A stretch of 64,000 nt of DNA from JAICMB01 sp963802915 (GTDB lineage Bacteria > Acidobacteriota > Terriglobia > Bryobacterales > Bryobacteraceae), in assembly GCA_963802915.1 (NCBI GenBank), contig CAWDKQ010000008.1, positions 310,001 through 374,000 of the forward strand, given 5' to 3'. Positions 25,756 to 34,679 of the stretch are shown here, in pieces. The notes below the pieces were generated by a model. That model saw nothing but the letters and a program-made list of their open reading frames with translations. It did no database searches and was not told the origin of the DNA. Made by a program: the position numbers and the translations under genes. The stretch's first letter is position 1, and every line of letters begins with the position of its first letter.

Positions 25756-27026
25756 TGGCAAGCAGTAATCCCAAGTTGTCGCCAGTGCTCGAGGGCTTCA
25801 TCGAGAAGGGGTTGTTCGACCGGCTGCCGGTCACATTCTCGACGTTTTTCTACGAGCAAATCCAGGATTGGGAGCTTCTGTTTCCGGCCGAGAAGAGTTA
25901 TTACGAGCGGCTATTTGGGCTGTTCGATCGAACGGATCCCGCGGAAGTGGATCAGCTATTTGCCGGTGTGCGCGATGCCGAGCGCAAAATGGGCGTAACG
26001 GACGCTGTCTGGCCGAAGCGGACCTTCACGCTGCAACAGGTCGATTTTCTGAATCGCTCGCCGCATTATCCGGAGTGGCGCAAGGCGGTTAGCGAAGTTT
26101 TTGCGAGAGTGGATCCCGTGTTGGGTGCCGAGGCGGCGAAACACGGGCGGCCGCGGCTGGTCGTGGTGCTCTCTCCGGCAGAGATGCCGGTCGGGCCGGA
26201 CCGGCTCTGGAAGCGCATCGAAGAGCACGGGAGCCGGATCGAAGTGGAAACGCCTGACGACATCGCGGATTATGTTCCGCTGCTGTTGACCGGGAAGCCC
26301 GCGGCGGCGCACGCGCCAGCTATTACGGACTTGTTTGCGGCCTCAGACCGCGCCGAGCCCTATGCGGCCTGGTGCATCGAGACCAGCGATCGGCTGGCGT
26401 CGATGTCGAGCCACGCGGGCGTCGTTCGGCTCAGTTACCAGCGGCTCGCCGATTATCGGGCGCGCTTGATGGCTGAAGTTCGGCAGTTGGTGGAGAATGA
26501 GCAGATCCGGGGTCCGCAACAACTCGTTGCGCGGTTGAAACAGATGAAGATCCGGGCCGGCGAGGGGGAACTGGGATCGGACGCGGCGCTCGGGGAGTTC
26601 GCGCGAGCCATTCTGCTTAGCGGGAATGGGACTCTCTTGATCAACAACACGTTTGTCGAATGGGCTTCGGTTCAGGGAATCCGGCGGGCGCGTCCCGTGG
26701 TGAGTCTGATTTCGTACGGGATTCGGAACAAGGTGAAGCCTTTCTCAAGTTTGTTGATCTTTACGGACCAGGACACGGCAACTCCGATTCCCACTCAGTC
26801 AGACATGTTGGGTTCGTATGTGGATCTGGAGATCTTCCATCAATATATTTGGCAGGAATTCAGCAAGTACACAGAATACAGATCGAACACGGCGTTTTTG
26901 TTTGTTGCCGACGGCACTGATGAGATGCTCGCCATCGGCCCGCCCGATTTCCCATTGAACGACGCTGCCAAGCCACAAAAGCTCGGCAGCGTGTTCGAAA
27001 ATCTAAAGGACTGGCTGGCGGTTTAG
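25755..27026 (+). CDS. Conserved-looking protein of unknown function (third gene of the molybdoenzyme set)
   Basis: 423 residues from the ATG at 25755, overlapping the previous stop by one base; a longer in-frame extension inside the upstream gene is rejected. I recognise no domain. It has no signal peptide or membrane segment, a mixed alpha/beta composition, a Rossmann-like strand RPRLVVVLSPAEMPVG near residue 135, and a C-terminal half with LLINNTFVEWASVQGIRRARP and FTDQDTATPIPTQSDMLGSYVDLE. Translational coupling to the alkaline-phosphatase-like and molybdenum proteins argues for a shared process, but as a cytoplasmic protein it may regulate or prepare the exported partners. Ends directly against the convergent Gly-rich gene. 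Confidence 0.6.
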   Translation: MASSNPKLSPVLEGFIEKGLFDRLPVTFSTFFYEQIQDWELLFPAEKSYYERLFGLFDRTDPAEVDQLFAGVRDAERKMGVTDAVWPKRTFTLQQVDFLNRSPHYPEWRKAVSEVFARVDPVLGAEAAKHGRPRLVVVLSPAEMPVGPDRLWKRIEEHGSRIEVETPDDIADYVPLLLTGKPAAAHAPAITDLFAASDRAEPYAAWCIETSDRLASMSSHAGVVRLSYQRLADYRARLMAEVRQLVENEQIRGPQQLVARLKQMKIRAGEGELGSDAALGEFARAILLSGNGTLLINNTFVEWASVQGIRRARPVVSLISYGIRNKVKPFSSLLIFTDQDTATPIPTQSDMLGSYVDLEIFHQYIWQEFSKYTEYRSNTAFLFVADGTDEMLAIGPPDFPLNDAAKPQKLGSVFENLKDWLAV

Positions 27027-27524
27027 TCAATACGCCGGACAGGCCGGGTTGGGTATCCAGTTGCCGTACGCGTCGTAGTAGCCAGGACTGCAGGGAGCCG
27101 GACTTGAGTAGTAGCCGGGGCCATAATAATACGGGCTGTAATAACTGCCGTAATAAGGGGCTCCGAAACCTAAATAGAGTCCTCCGCCCCAGCCGCCGCC
27201 GTAGTATCCGCGGCCTCCATAGTACCCGCCACGACCGCCGTAGTAGCCGCCTCGGCCGCCGCCATAGTAACGCCCGCCGCCTCCGCCAGCATAATGGCCC
27301 CCGCCACTAAAGGCGTGTCCACCGCCTGAATATGCGTGTCCGCCTCCACCCGAGAAGCCGCGTCCACCGCCGCCCGAAAACGCGTGCCCACCGCCGCCAA
27401 ACCCGTGTCCGCCACCTCCGCCGTGGCCTCCGCCTCCGTGCTGAGCGAGAGCTGCATTCGGGGAAACGAACATTAAGAGTGCCCCAAGAACGATCCCCGG
27501 TAAACCTAACTTTTTGAAGATCAT
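27027..27524 (-). CDS. Secreted glycine/tyrosine/histidine-rich repeat protein
   Basis: 165 residues. Signal peptide with cleavage near ALAQ (about residue 28). The mature part is repetitive: HGGGGHG and GGGGHAFSGGGG units, then RGGYYGG units, then a Tyr/Pro-rich tail with two Cys (PAPCSPGYY, NPACPAY). The composition resembles glycine-rich secreted proteins in Acidobacteria, with a YDAYGNW end similar to periplasmic YXWGXW-type motifs. Function unknown; a structural or metal-binding matrix role is speculative (many His). GGAAGGAACG precedes the ATG at 27524. The stop is immediately adjacent to the convergent gene's stop, with no intergenic bases. Confidence 0.78.
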   Translation of the reverse strand: MIFKKLGLPGIVLGALLMFVSPNAALAQHGGGGHGGGGGHGFGGGGHAFSGGGGRGFSGGGGHAYSGGGHAFSGGGHYAGGGGGRYYGGGRGGYYGGRGGYYGGRGYYGGGWGGGLYLGFGAPYYGSYYSPYYYGPGYYSSPAPCSPGYYDAYGNWIPNPACPAY

Positions 27525-27649
27525 AGTCTTCGTTCCTTCCTACTAAGTTAGATGCGCGGACTCTTCTGTGGGTTCTATTACGCTAACAACGTGAACAACA
27601 AATAATTATGGAAACGAAGTGGGATCATTGTGCGTAGAGGAGCTTTCGA

Positions 27650-28282
27650 TTGATACACGAAATCCTGCCTGTGGGCATACTGCAGTGCAATTGCTCGGTA
27701 TTCGGAGACGAGGCAACCCGGGAAGCGATCGTAGTCGATCCCGGCGACGATATTGGAGAGATCCAGGCAATCCTGGAGCGCCATCAACTCAAAGTTAAGG
27801 CAATTGTGATCACACATGCGCACATTGACCATATCGGTGGCGCGGCCAAGCTGAAGGTCGCCACGGGAGCTCCGGTGTACATGAACGAAAACGATCAGCT
27901 CTTGTACGACGATCTCGACACACAGGCTGCTTGGCTCGGAGTGCAACCACCGCAAAGGACGCCTATCGACGTGGCTGCCAAAGAAGGCGGGAAGCTGACC
28001 CTCGGCAACGCGGAATTTCAAATTCTCCAGACGCCGGGACATACGCAGGGCAGTATCAGCGTGTGGATTCCAGCGGAGAACAAGGTCGTCGCTGGCGACA
28101 CGTTATTTCGGGACAGCATCGGACGTACGGACTTGCCGGGCGGCGATGGGCGCAAGATACTGCGCTCGATTGCAGACAAACTACTCGTCTTGCCGGACGA
28201 GGCCGTCGTGGTGCCAGGCCACGGGCCGAACACGACGATCGGCCGAGAGCGGGACTTGAATCCCTTTCTGCAGCGGATCTAG
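27650..28282 (+). CDS. Metallo-beta-lactamase-fold hydrolase, glyoxalase II-like
   Basis: 210 residues. Zinc motif ITHAHIDHIGG (about residues 58-68), then TPGHTQGSIS (His), GDTLFRDSIGRTD (bridging Asp) and VPGHGPNT (last His): all ligands of the glyoxalase II/YcbL subfamily. Likely a cytoplasmic thioester hydrolase (hydroxyacylglutathione hydrolase-like); substrate not determined. TTG at 27650 is the start, preceded by GAGGAGC. Its stop overlaps that of the convergent M64 gene (28279-28282). Confidence 0.88.
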   Translation: MIHEILPVGILQCNCSVFGDEATREAIVVDPGDDIGEIQAILERHQLKVKAIVITHAHIDHIGGAAKLKVATGAPVYMNENDQLLYDDLDTQAAWLGVQPPQRTPIDVAAKEGGKLTLGNAEFQILQTPGHTQGSISVWIPAENKVVAGDTLFRDSIGRTDLPGGDGRKILRSIADKLLVLPDEAVVVPGHGPNTTIGRERDLNPFLQRI

Positions 28283-29664
28283 TCCTTGGCGTACATTCTT
28301 ATGATGCGCTCGATCGCTCGCCGGCAGACCGCGCAGAAGCCAACCTGATCGCGCGTGAACATGATGCAGTCCTGCTGCGGGCGATAGTAGCCGTGCGCTT
28401 CATAATTGGCGCCCTCGAACGCTCCCACTTTGCCGGCATTCGGACCCGACGCGAGGAGCTTCGTAACCAGGCCCCGCTCTTCCACGAAAAGCTCCTCCAT
28501 CTCCTGCTCCGGCCGATGTTGCGCTCGAATATTGCGGCGCCGTGCTTGGATCTCCGCCTCCAGATGCTCGAATTCCTGCTTGGGCCAAGCCGTTGGAAGC
28601 TCGATGCCGGGGCTGAGCAGATCTTTCCACTTACTCGCGTGTGGGTCAGCCGTCGCGTTGGGCTCCCATGGCTCAGGCCGCTCCGACGGGGAGCCGTAAG
28701 CCACATCGGAGGTGTAGTATTCGTCCGCCAGTCCTGCGAAATGGTGTCCGAACTCGTGGACGAAAACATATGGGGTGAACGCGTTATCGGCCGCCACGGT
28801 GGCGTAGAGATTGAAAATGCCTCCGCCTCCGTATTTGCGATCGTTCACCACGATCTCCATGAATTCGTACGGCGCGGCTGAGGCGATCTCGCGCAGCCGC
28901 TTATTGTCGAATGTGAGAACGTAGCGCTCCGATCCAAAGGCGTCGTACGTGGCGCGAAGCGCCGAGCGACGGTAGATTCCATCGGACGGTCTCGATATGC
29001 CGCTCTCCTCCGAAGGCGTGTCGATGGCCCATACGTTGAAATCGCTGCGATGTTCTTTGAAGGGCGATTCGTTGAAAAGGAGCACTGCAGTTCGGCGCGC
29101 ATCCTGATGCCATTTGTCCATCTCGGCCGCCGTATAGCCATCGCCCAGAAGCAGCAGGTCGACTTTATCGCGCGGCGCGCCGTTCTGCATTACGGCCCAG
29201 ACCGGTAGCTTCGGCGGCGCGCTGCGATCGGCCGTCGCCGGATCCACGAGGACCGACCATACTTCTCGGAATTCATTGCGCGGCCCACGTTTCTTGATCA
29301 CCACCTGCACGGGTTTGGCCGGCGCCGGGAAGCGCACGCTCTCGCTGAAGGCGCGCCGGACCTGTTTGGCCTCGTCGGTCGATTGCCACTCGCCGAAGAC
29401 TGTGGCGAAACCACGAGAATATATGATGCGGTTCGTCTCGCGGTCGAGAACCTGGAAGTAATATCCGCCGAGATTTGTCTCGTCAATCCAGCGATCGAGA
29501 GGGCCGGGCCAGGCACCTTCCAGCACGACGTGATCGAGAGCGAACTGCTCCTCGGTAGCCGAGCCGGTGTGCACGTAATCGAGCCGCATGGTTTTCAGAT
29601 CCGGCGGCTGGGCGAGGGCAACAGCGGCCGCGGCGGCTAAAAAGACGAGTGAACGCAAGGGCAT
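28279..29664 (-). CDS. Secreted M64-family metallopeptidase (IgA peptidase-like)
   Basis: 461 residues from the ATG at 29664, where a signal peptide begins (ending VALAQ); the upstream in-frame extension is rejected. The M64 core has LLLGDGYTAAEMDKW, DFNVWAIDTPSEESGI, and the zinc motif FVHEFGHHFAGLADEYYT, a HExxHxxGxxDE signature. A Cys-containing end (DCIMFTRDQVGFCAVC) is typical of the family. A helical insertion (LEAEIQARRRNIRAQHRPEQEMEE) precedes it. Secreted or periplasmic endopeptidase; no physiological substrate known. Divergent from the DUF2760 gene. Confidence 0.9.
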   Translation of the reverse strand: MPLRSLVFLAAAAAVALAQPPDLKTMRLDYVHTGSATEEQFALDHVVLEGAWPGPLDRWIDETNLGGYYFQVLDRETNRIIYSRGFATVFGEWQSTDEAKQVRRAFSESVRFPAPAKPVQVVIKKRGPRNEFREVWSVLVDPATADRSAPPKLPVWAVMQNGAPRDKVDLLLLGDGYTAAEMDKWHQDARRTAVLLFNESPFKEHRSDFNVWAIDTPSEESGISRPSDGIYRRSALRATYDAFGSERYVLTFDNKRLREIASAAPYEFMEIVVNDRKYGGGGIFNLYATVAADNAFTPYVFVHEFGHHFAGLADEYYTSDVAYGSPSERPEPWEPNATADPHASKWKDLLSPGIELPTAWPKQEFEHLEAEIQARRRNIRAQHRPEQEMEELFVEERGLVTKLLASGPNAGKVGAFEGANYEAHGYYRPQQDCIMFTRDQVGFCAVCRRAIERIIRMYAKD

Positions 29665-29713
29665 GGACGGGGGATAACCTCCGGCTTCGTTTATCTTATA
29701 TTTAGGAGTCCTT

Positions 29714-30250
29714 TTGCAACGACTGATCTTCGCTATTCGAGCTTTCTTCGCGATTCTGTTCACCGGGAGGCTGCCGGCCGACATCGCACTGGCCTATGGA
29801 TTTGTCTCCAACAAGCCACAGGTCGTCCCGAAACCGGCTCCCGCGGCGAAGCCGGTACCGCAATTGAAACCCTCGGACGGCGCCCTTCAGATGCTCGCGA
29901 TCCTGCAACGCGATTCGCGATTGATCGACTTCCTGATGGAAGATATTTCGCCTTACTCCGACGATCAGGTGGGCACGGCCGTGCGCAACATCCACGACCA
30001 ATGCCGCGATGCATTGGTGCGCTACGTTCATCTCGGACCGGTGATCGACGGTGTTGAGGGAACGTTCACGAAGATCGATACGAACGACCCGAACACCGTG
30101 AAACTGCTCGGGAATGTCCCTGCGACCGGGAAGGCTCCGGGCGGGTTGCTCCGCCATAAAGGATGGCGCGCGGACCGGGTGGAGCTGCCGCAGCTTTCCG
30201 CGAGCCAGAACTCGACCATCATTGCGCCGGCCGAAATCGAGGTTGAGTAG
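29714..30250 (+). CDS. DUF2760 protein, first gene of an Hsp70-like cassette
   Basis: 178 residues. An N-terminal hydrophobic stretch (RAFFAILFTGRLPADIAL) is followed by a Pro/Lys/Val linker and the DUF2760 domain: LQMLAILQRDSRLIDFLMEDI, YSDDQVGTAVRNIHDQCRDAL, EG-F and the VKLLGNVP, GLLRHKGWRAD and IIAPAEIEV ending. Function is unknown. TTG at 29714 is the start, with AGGAGTC upstream. It is five bases before the first Hsp70 gene; DUF2760 and two Hsp70-like genes in this order form a recurrent cassette in many bacteria (from general knowledge), suggesting a cofactor or client of the ATPases. Confidence 0.85.
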   Translation: MQRLIFAIRAFFAILFTGRLPADIALAYGFVSNKPQVVPKPAPAAKPVPQLKPSDGALQMLAILQRDSRLIDFLMEDISPYSDDQVGTAVRNIHDQCRDALVRYVHLGPVIDGVEGTFTKIDTNDPNTVKLLGNVPATGKAPGGLLRHKGWRADRVELPQLSASQNSTIIAPAEIEVE

Positions 30251-30255
30251 CCGCA

Positions 30256-32082
30256 TTGGCCAATCCATACGTTATCGGAATCGATCTCGGGACGACGAAC
30301 TCGGCGCTGGCTTACGCGGACAAAGGCGCAATTCAGGATCCGCATGCGCTGCCGCCAGTCACGCTCATGGAGATTCCACAGCTTGTCAACCCTGGAGAAG
30401 TTCGGGATGAGGCATTGCTACCTTCGTTTCTTTACGTGCCGGGGCCGTCGGATTTTCCCGCAGGCACTCTCGATTTGCCCTGGGAGCAGGGCTCGCCCTT
30501 GCTCGTCGGAACTTTGGCGCACAAGCGTGGCGTAGAGAATCCAGGAAGGCTGGTGTCTTCAGCGAAGTCTTGGCTATCGCACGCCGGGGTCGACCGCACG
30601 TCGGCGATTCTGCCGGTGAACGCTCCGGCCGGTGTCGAAAGACTCTCACCAATTCAGGTCTCGCGCGAGTATCTGGCCCACATGCGCCATGCATGGGATT
30701 TCAAGTTTCCGGATTCGCCATTCGAGGAACAGCAGGTGCTGGTGACCGTGCCCGCCTCGTTCGATGCGGTGGCACGTGAGTTGACTCTTGAAGCCGCCCA
30801 ACAGGCCGGGTACAAAAACCTGCTTCTGCTCGAAGAGCCGCAGGCTGCATTTTACGCCTGGATCGAACGGCACCCGGACTGGCGCGAACGGGTGCAGGTC
30901 GGCGATCTCATTCTGGTTGTCGACATCGGCGGCGGGACTACGGATTTTACGCTGATCGCGGTGACGGAGCGCGCGGGCGAACTGCAATTAGAGCGTGTCG
31001 CAGTCGGGGAACATATCCTGCTGGGCGGCGATAACATCGACCTCGCGCTGGCTCGGCATGTCGAACAGCAGCTCGCGGCAAAAGGAACGAAGCTCGATTC
31101 GCTCCAGCTCTACGCGCTTTGGCAGCAGAGCCGTGTCGCGAAAGAGAAGCTGCTGGAGGAGAAGGCGAAGCCGGAGCAAGGGATCACGATTCTCGGCAGG
31201 GGAACAGGGCTGGTAGGTGGCACAATCAAGGCCAAGCTTCAGCGGGATGAGTTGGAACGCATCCTGCTCGATGGCTTCCTGCCGGCGGTGTCGAGCAACG
31301 ACCTGCCGCAGCGCACACGCCGGATCGGTCTGGCGGAGATGGGATTGCCTTACGCAGCCGATGCCGCGATGACCAAACACCTCGCACGGTTCTTGCGGCA
31401 GCAGGCGTCTACCGCCGAACACGGGAGCGTGCGGCGCGGATCGAGCGGCCTGGCGTGTCCGACTCACGTGCTCTTTAACGGCGGCGTGCTCAGGGCACAA
31501 CTGGTTCGCGACCGGCTTCTCGAAACTCTGAATGGATGGTTGAAGGAAGAAGGCATGCAGCCGATCCAGCCTCTGCTGGGTGAAGACCTGATGCATGCGG
31601 TCGCACGGGGCGCCGCTTATTACGGTCTGTCGCGCGAAGGCAAAGGCGTCCGCATCCGAGGCGGCGTACCGCGGACATATTACGTTGGAATCGAGACCGC
31701 GATGCCCGCGGTTCCCGGCATGACGGCTCCTTTGAAAGCTCTGACCGTTGCGCCGTTCGGCATGGAAGAAGGCACCGATTTACGGTTCCCCGATCGCGAG
31801 TTCGGCCTGGCAGTCGGCGAACCCGCCGAGTTCCGCTTCTTTAATTCAGCTACGCGCAAGAATGACGCTCCGGGCACGATGATCGACGACATCGGCAACG
31901 ACCTGGAAGAACTCTCGCCGATTCAGGTGGAACTTCCGGCGGATGGCGCGTCGGGCGATTATGTCCCGGTGACGCTCGAAACCGTTGTGACTGAGACCGG
32001 TATGCTCCAACTCTGGTGCGTGGCTCGCGATGGCCGCCGCTGGAAACTCGAATTCAACGTGCGCGAGCGCGTTCAGCAATGA
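30256..32082 (+). CDS. Hsp70-family ATPase (first of pair)
   Basis: 608 residues. Actin-fold ATPase with phosphate-1 loop IGIDLGTTNSALA (about 7-19), a conserved KSWLSHAGVDR segment, VTVPASFDAVARELT, LEEPQAAFYAW, phosphate-2 DIGGGTTDFTLI (about 225-236), LGGDNIDLALA and a late adenosine region (FNGGVLRAQ). The C-terminal ~110 residues are beta-rich but not the canonical DnaK substrate domain, and no EEVD-like or J-domain partner is encoded. TTG start at 30256. The stop overlaps the start of the second Hsp70 gene by four bases (ATGA), indicating equimolar translation. Confidence 0.88.
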   Translation: MANPYVIGIDLGTTNSALAYADKGAIQDPHALPPVTLMEIPQLVNPGEVRDEALLPSFLYVPGPSDFPAGTLDLPWEQGSPLLVGTLAHKRGVENPGRLVSSAKSWLSHAGVDRTSAILPVNAPAGVERLSPIQVSREYLAHMRHAWDFKFPDSPFEEQQVLVTVPASFDAVARELTLEAAQQAGYKNLLLLEEPQAAFYAWIERHPDWRERVQVGDLILVVDIGGGTTDFTLIAVTERAGELQLERVAVGEHILLGGDNIDLALARHVEQQLAAKGTKLDSLQLYALWQQSRVAKEKLLEEKAKPEQGITILGRGTGLVGGTIKAKLQRDELERILLDGFLPAVSSNDLPQRTRRIGLAEMGLPYAADAAMTKHLARFLRQQASTAEHGSVRRGSSGLACPTHVLFNGGVLRAQLVRDRLLETLNGWLKEEGMQPIQPLLGEDLMHAVARGAAYYGLSREGKGVRIRGGVPRTYYVGIETAMPAVPGMTAPLKALTVAPFGMEEGTDLRFPDREFGLAVGEPAEFRFFNSATRKNDAPGTMIDDIGNDLEELSPIQVELPADGASGDYVPVTLETVVTETGMLQLWCVARDGRRWKLEFNVRERVQQ

Positions 32083-34679
32083 ACATTGGCATAGATCTAG
32101 GCACTACCAATTCGGGCCTTGCGTATGTTCGCTCGGCCGGCGATCAAAGCGATTATCCTGACATCGAAATCCTCTGGGTCCCGCAATACGTAGCGGCCGG
32201 GCAGATCGAGGCGCGGAGAACGCTGCCGTCTTTTCTTTTTCTTGGCGATCAAACCTACGTCGGAGCCTATGCGAGGGAACAAGGCGCACTGGTCCCGACC
32301 AAGTCGGTGCATTCGGCGAAGAGCTGGCTCTCCAATCCTGAAGTGGATCGAACGGCGAAGATCCTGCCTTGGGACGCGCAGGAAGCAGGCCGCGTTTTAT
32401 CGCCGGTGGAAGTTTCGACAAAGATCATCGAAGGTCTGCGCGACGCGTGGGACAAGGCGAATCCGGACCGGCCCCTGTCGCAGCAGGATGTCGTGCTCAC
32501 AGTGCCGGCTTCCTTCGACGAAGAGGCGCGCGAACTGACCGTAACGGCCGCGCGCGAAGCAGGCATCGAGAAGCTCACGCTACTCGAAGAACCGGCCGCC
32601 GCGTTTTATTCGTGGATCTCGAACCATCTGGCGCAATCGCAGAAGAGCTTGTTCGATGGCCAGATGGTTTTAGTGTGCGACGTCGGCGGCGGTACCAGCG
32701 ACTTTACGCTGATTCGCGTGAACCGGACCGGGGATCGCGTCGAGTTTACGCGTACGGCGGTCGGCAAGCATTTGCTCCTGGGCGGCGATAATCTCGACCT
32801 TACGCTGGCGTGGCTGGTGGAGGCGAAACTCGGCACGCAGCTTTCGATTCGCCAGCGCAGTGGTTTGCGACGCCAGTGCGCCGCGGCGAAAGAAAAAATG
32901 CTCGCCGATGCGAGCGTGAAGAGCGTCGAGATTACCGTCTTGGGCGCGGGATCTTCGTTGATCGGGGGCACGCTCAAGACCGAGATTACGCGGGAAGAGG
33001 CGTTGGAGCTGACGCTCGACGGATTCCTTCCCTTTTGCGGCCTTGATGAGAAGCCCAAAGAAGAAAAGCGCAGCCTGTTTCGCGAACTGGGCTTGCCCTA
33101 TGTTTCGGACCCGGCCGTCACGCGTCACCTTGCGGCATTTCTGAGCAGCAATGAGAATTCGCGGCCGGATGCAGTGCTCTTCAACGGCGGATTCTTCATT
33201 CCGGAGATTTGCCAGCAGCGTGTCGCGGATGTCATCGAGCGCTGGTATGGACAGCGCCCACTGATTCTCGAAAATCGGGACCTCGATCTCGCGGTTGCGG
33301 TTGGCGCCGCGTATTATTCGTATGTCCGCTCGACGGGCGCGGGGCTTATCGTTCGGGGAGGCCTGCCGCGGGCGTATTACATCGGCATCGGCGAGCAGGC
33401 AGTCTGCCTGATGCCGCGCGGGACGGAAGAAAGCACGACGCTGGAGCTCGATCGCGACGATCTACACTTGGTCGCAAACAAACCCGTTTCGTTTCGGCTG
33501 TACAGCTCACTGACCCGTGTTGACGATCAGCTTGGCCAGGCTGTCGACGTATCCGAGATCCCGGATCTGCATACACACGCTCCATTGAACGCTGTGATCC
33601 GATTTGGAAAATCGGGAGAGCGGCTGGTGCCGGTAAAGCTGCGCATTCGTCTAACGGAGATTGGGACCCTGGAGCTGTGGGCGGATTCGAAAATCAGCGA
33701 GCACCAGTGGCGGCTGCAATTCGAATTGCGTAAGGCGGCCGCAGCATCGCAGCGCGCGGGTAAACCGGCGGCTGTTGTCAGCGATGAGGCGCTCGCGAAG
33801 GCTGAAGCGCTAGTCGACGCAGCGTTCAGTTCCGCAACGGTCCCGCCCGAAGAATTGCCGGGCAGGCTCGAACAGGCGCTCGCACTGGGACGCAATTCAT
33901 GGCCGGTGAGCGCTATCCGCCGGCTTGCCGATCGTATGATCGGGCTCGCGGATAGCCGGCGCAAATCCGCCGCGCTCGAAATGCGGTGGCTCAATTTGTG
34001 CGGCTTCTGTCTGCGCCCTGGATTCGGATTCCCAGGCGATGAATATCGCATCGAGCAGGTACGGCGCGTCTACGCCTCGGGACTCGCCTTTGCGAACCAG
34101 GTCCAGAACGAAATCGATTGGTGGATTTTCTGGGGACGTGTCGCCGGCGGGCTGAACAAGAATCAGCAATACGATATTTTCCAGCGCCTCTCATCGAACC
34201 TGCTTCCCCGCGGCAACAAGAAGCCGGGACGGATCAACAATAGTTTGTTGCGCGAGATGTGGCGGACAGCTTCGAGTCTCGAATTGCTTCCCATCCAGAC
34301 CAAGACGCAGCTTGGCGACGTGTTGGTGGCGAAAGCGAAATCGGGTGATATGCGCGAGACGGCGTTATGGTGCGTGGCCCGGATCGGCGCGCGCAAGCTT
34401 TTTTACGGTCCTATCAACCAAGTCCTGCCCGCGACCACGGCTACGCGTTGGGTGGAAGCATTGGTCAAAGTGTCGGGCTCCCAGGACGCGGTTGTTTCGA
34501 TCGCGCACCGCACCGGCGACTCCACGCGCGACCTCTCGCCGGCAACTTTAGAGTTGGTTCGCCGATCAATTCCCGAAGTTCTGATCCCGGTACTCGATGG
34601 TGAGGAGCAGGAGGATCTCGGCAAGGTATTTGGCGAAGAGCTCCCGTCCGGATTGGTGATGGCGGAAGTCACGGCGTGA
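32079..34679 (+). CDS. Hsp70-family ATPase with C-terminal DUF3731 domain (second of pair)
   Basis: 866 residues from the ATG at 32079. ATPase motifs: GIDLGTTNSGLAYV (about 4-17), KSWLSNPEVDR, VTVPASFDEEARELT, LEEPAAAFYSW, CDVGGGTSDFTLI (about 204-216), LGGDNLDLTLAWLVE, FNGGFF. After a beta domain (to about 560) comes a helical tail with the DUF3731 signature around residues 680-760 (WWIFWGRVAGGLNKNQQYD, LREMWRTASSLELL). Paired with the shorter Hsp70 and a DUF2760 protein. The pair probably forms a heteromer, inferred from the ATGA coupling. Role unknown. The end overlaps thiL by four bases. Confidence 0.88.
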   Translation: MNIGIDLGTTNSGLAYVRSAGDQSDYPDIEILWVPQYVAAGQIEARRTLPSFLFLGDQTYVGAYAREQGALVPTKSVHSAKSWLSNPEVDRTAKILPWDAQEAGRVLSPVEVSTKIIEGLRDAWDKANPDRPLSQQDVVLTVPASFDEEARELTVTAAREAGIEKLTLLEEPAAAFYSWISNHLAQSQKSLFDGQMVLVCDVGGGTSDFTLIRVNRTGDRVEFTRTAVGKHLLLGGDNLDLTLAWLVEAKLGTQLSIRQRSGLRRQCAAAKEKMLADASVKSVEITVLGAGSSLIGGTLKTEITREEALELTLDGFLPFCGLDEKPKEEKRSLFRELGLPYVSDPAVTRHLAAFLSSNENSRPDAVLFNGGFFIPEICQQRVADVIERWYGQRPLILENRDLDLAVAVGAAYYSYVRSTGAGLIVRGGLPRAYYIGIGEQAVCLMPRGTEESTTLELDRDDLHLVANKPVSFRLYSSLTRVDDQLGQAVDVSEIPDLHTHAPLNAVIRFGKSGERLVPVKLRIRLTEIGTLELWADSKISEHQWRLQFELRKAAAASQRAGKPAAVVSDEALAKAEALVDAAFSSATVPPEELPGRLEQALALGRNSWPVSAIRRLADRMIGLADSRRKSAALEMRWLNLCGFCLRPGFGFPGDEYRIEQVRRVYASGLAFANQVQNEIDWWIFWGRVAGGLNKNQQYDIFQRLSSNLLPRGNKKPGRINNSLLREMWRTASSLELLPIQTKTQLGDVLVAKAKSGDMRETALWCVARIGARKLFYGPINQVLPATTATRWVEALVKVSGSQDAVVSIAHRTGDSTRDLSPATLELVRRSIPEVLIPVLDGEEQEDLGKVFGEELPSGLVMAEVTA

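Noticed and set aside
27027..27524. Short repeats suggestive of a CRISPR-like or direct-repeat array
   Set aside because: The repeats are codon-level Gly/Tyr/His repeats of a coding gene, without constant-length spacers.
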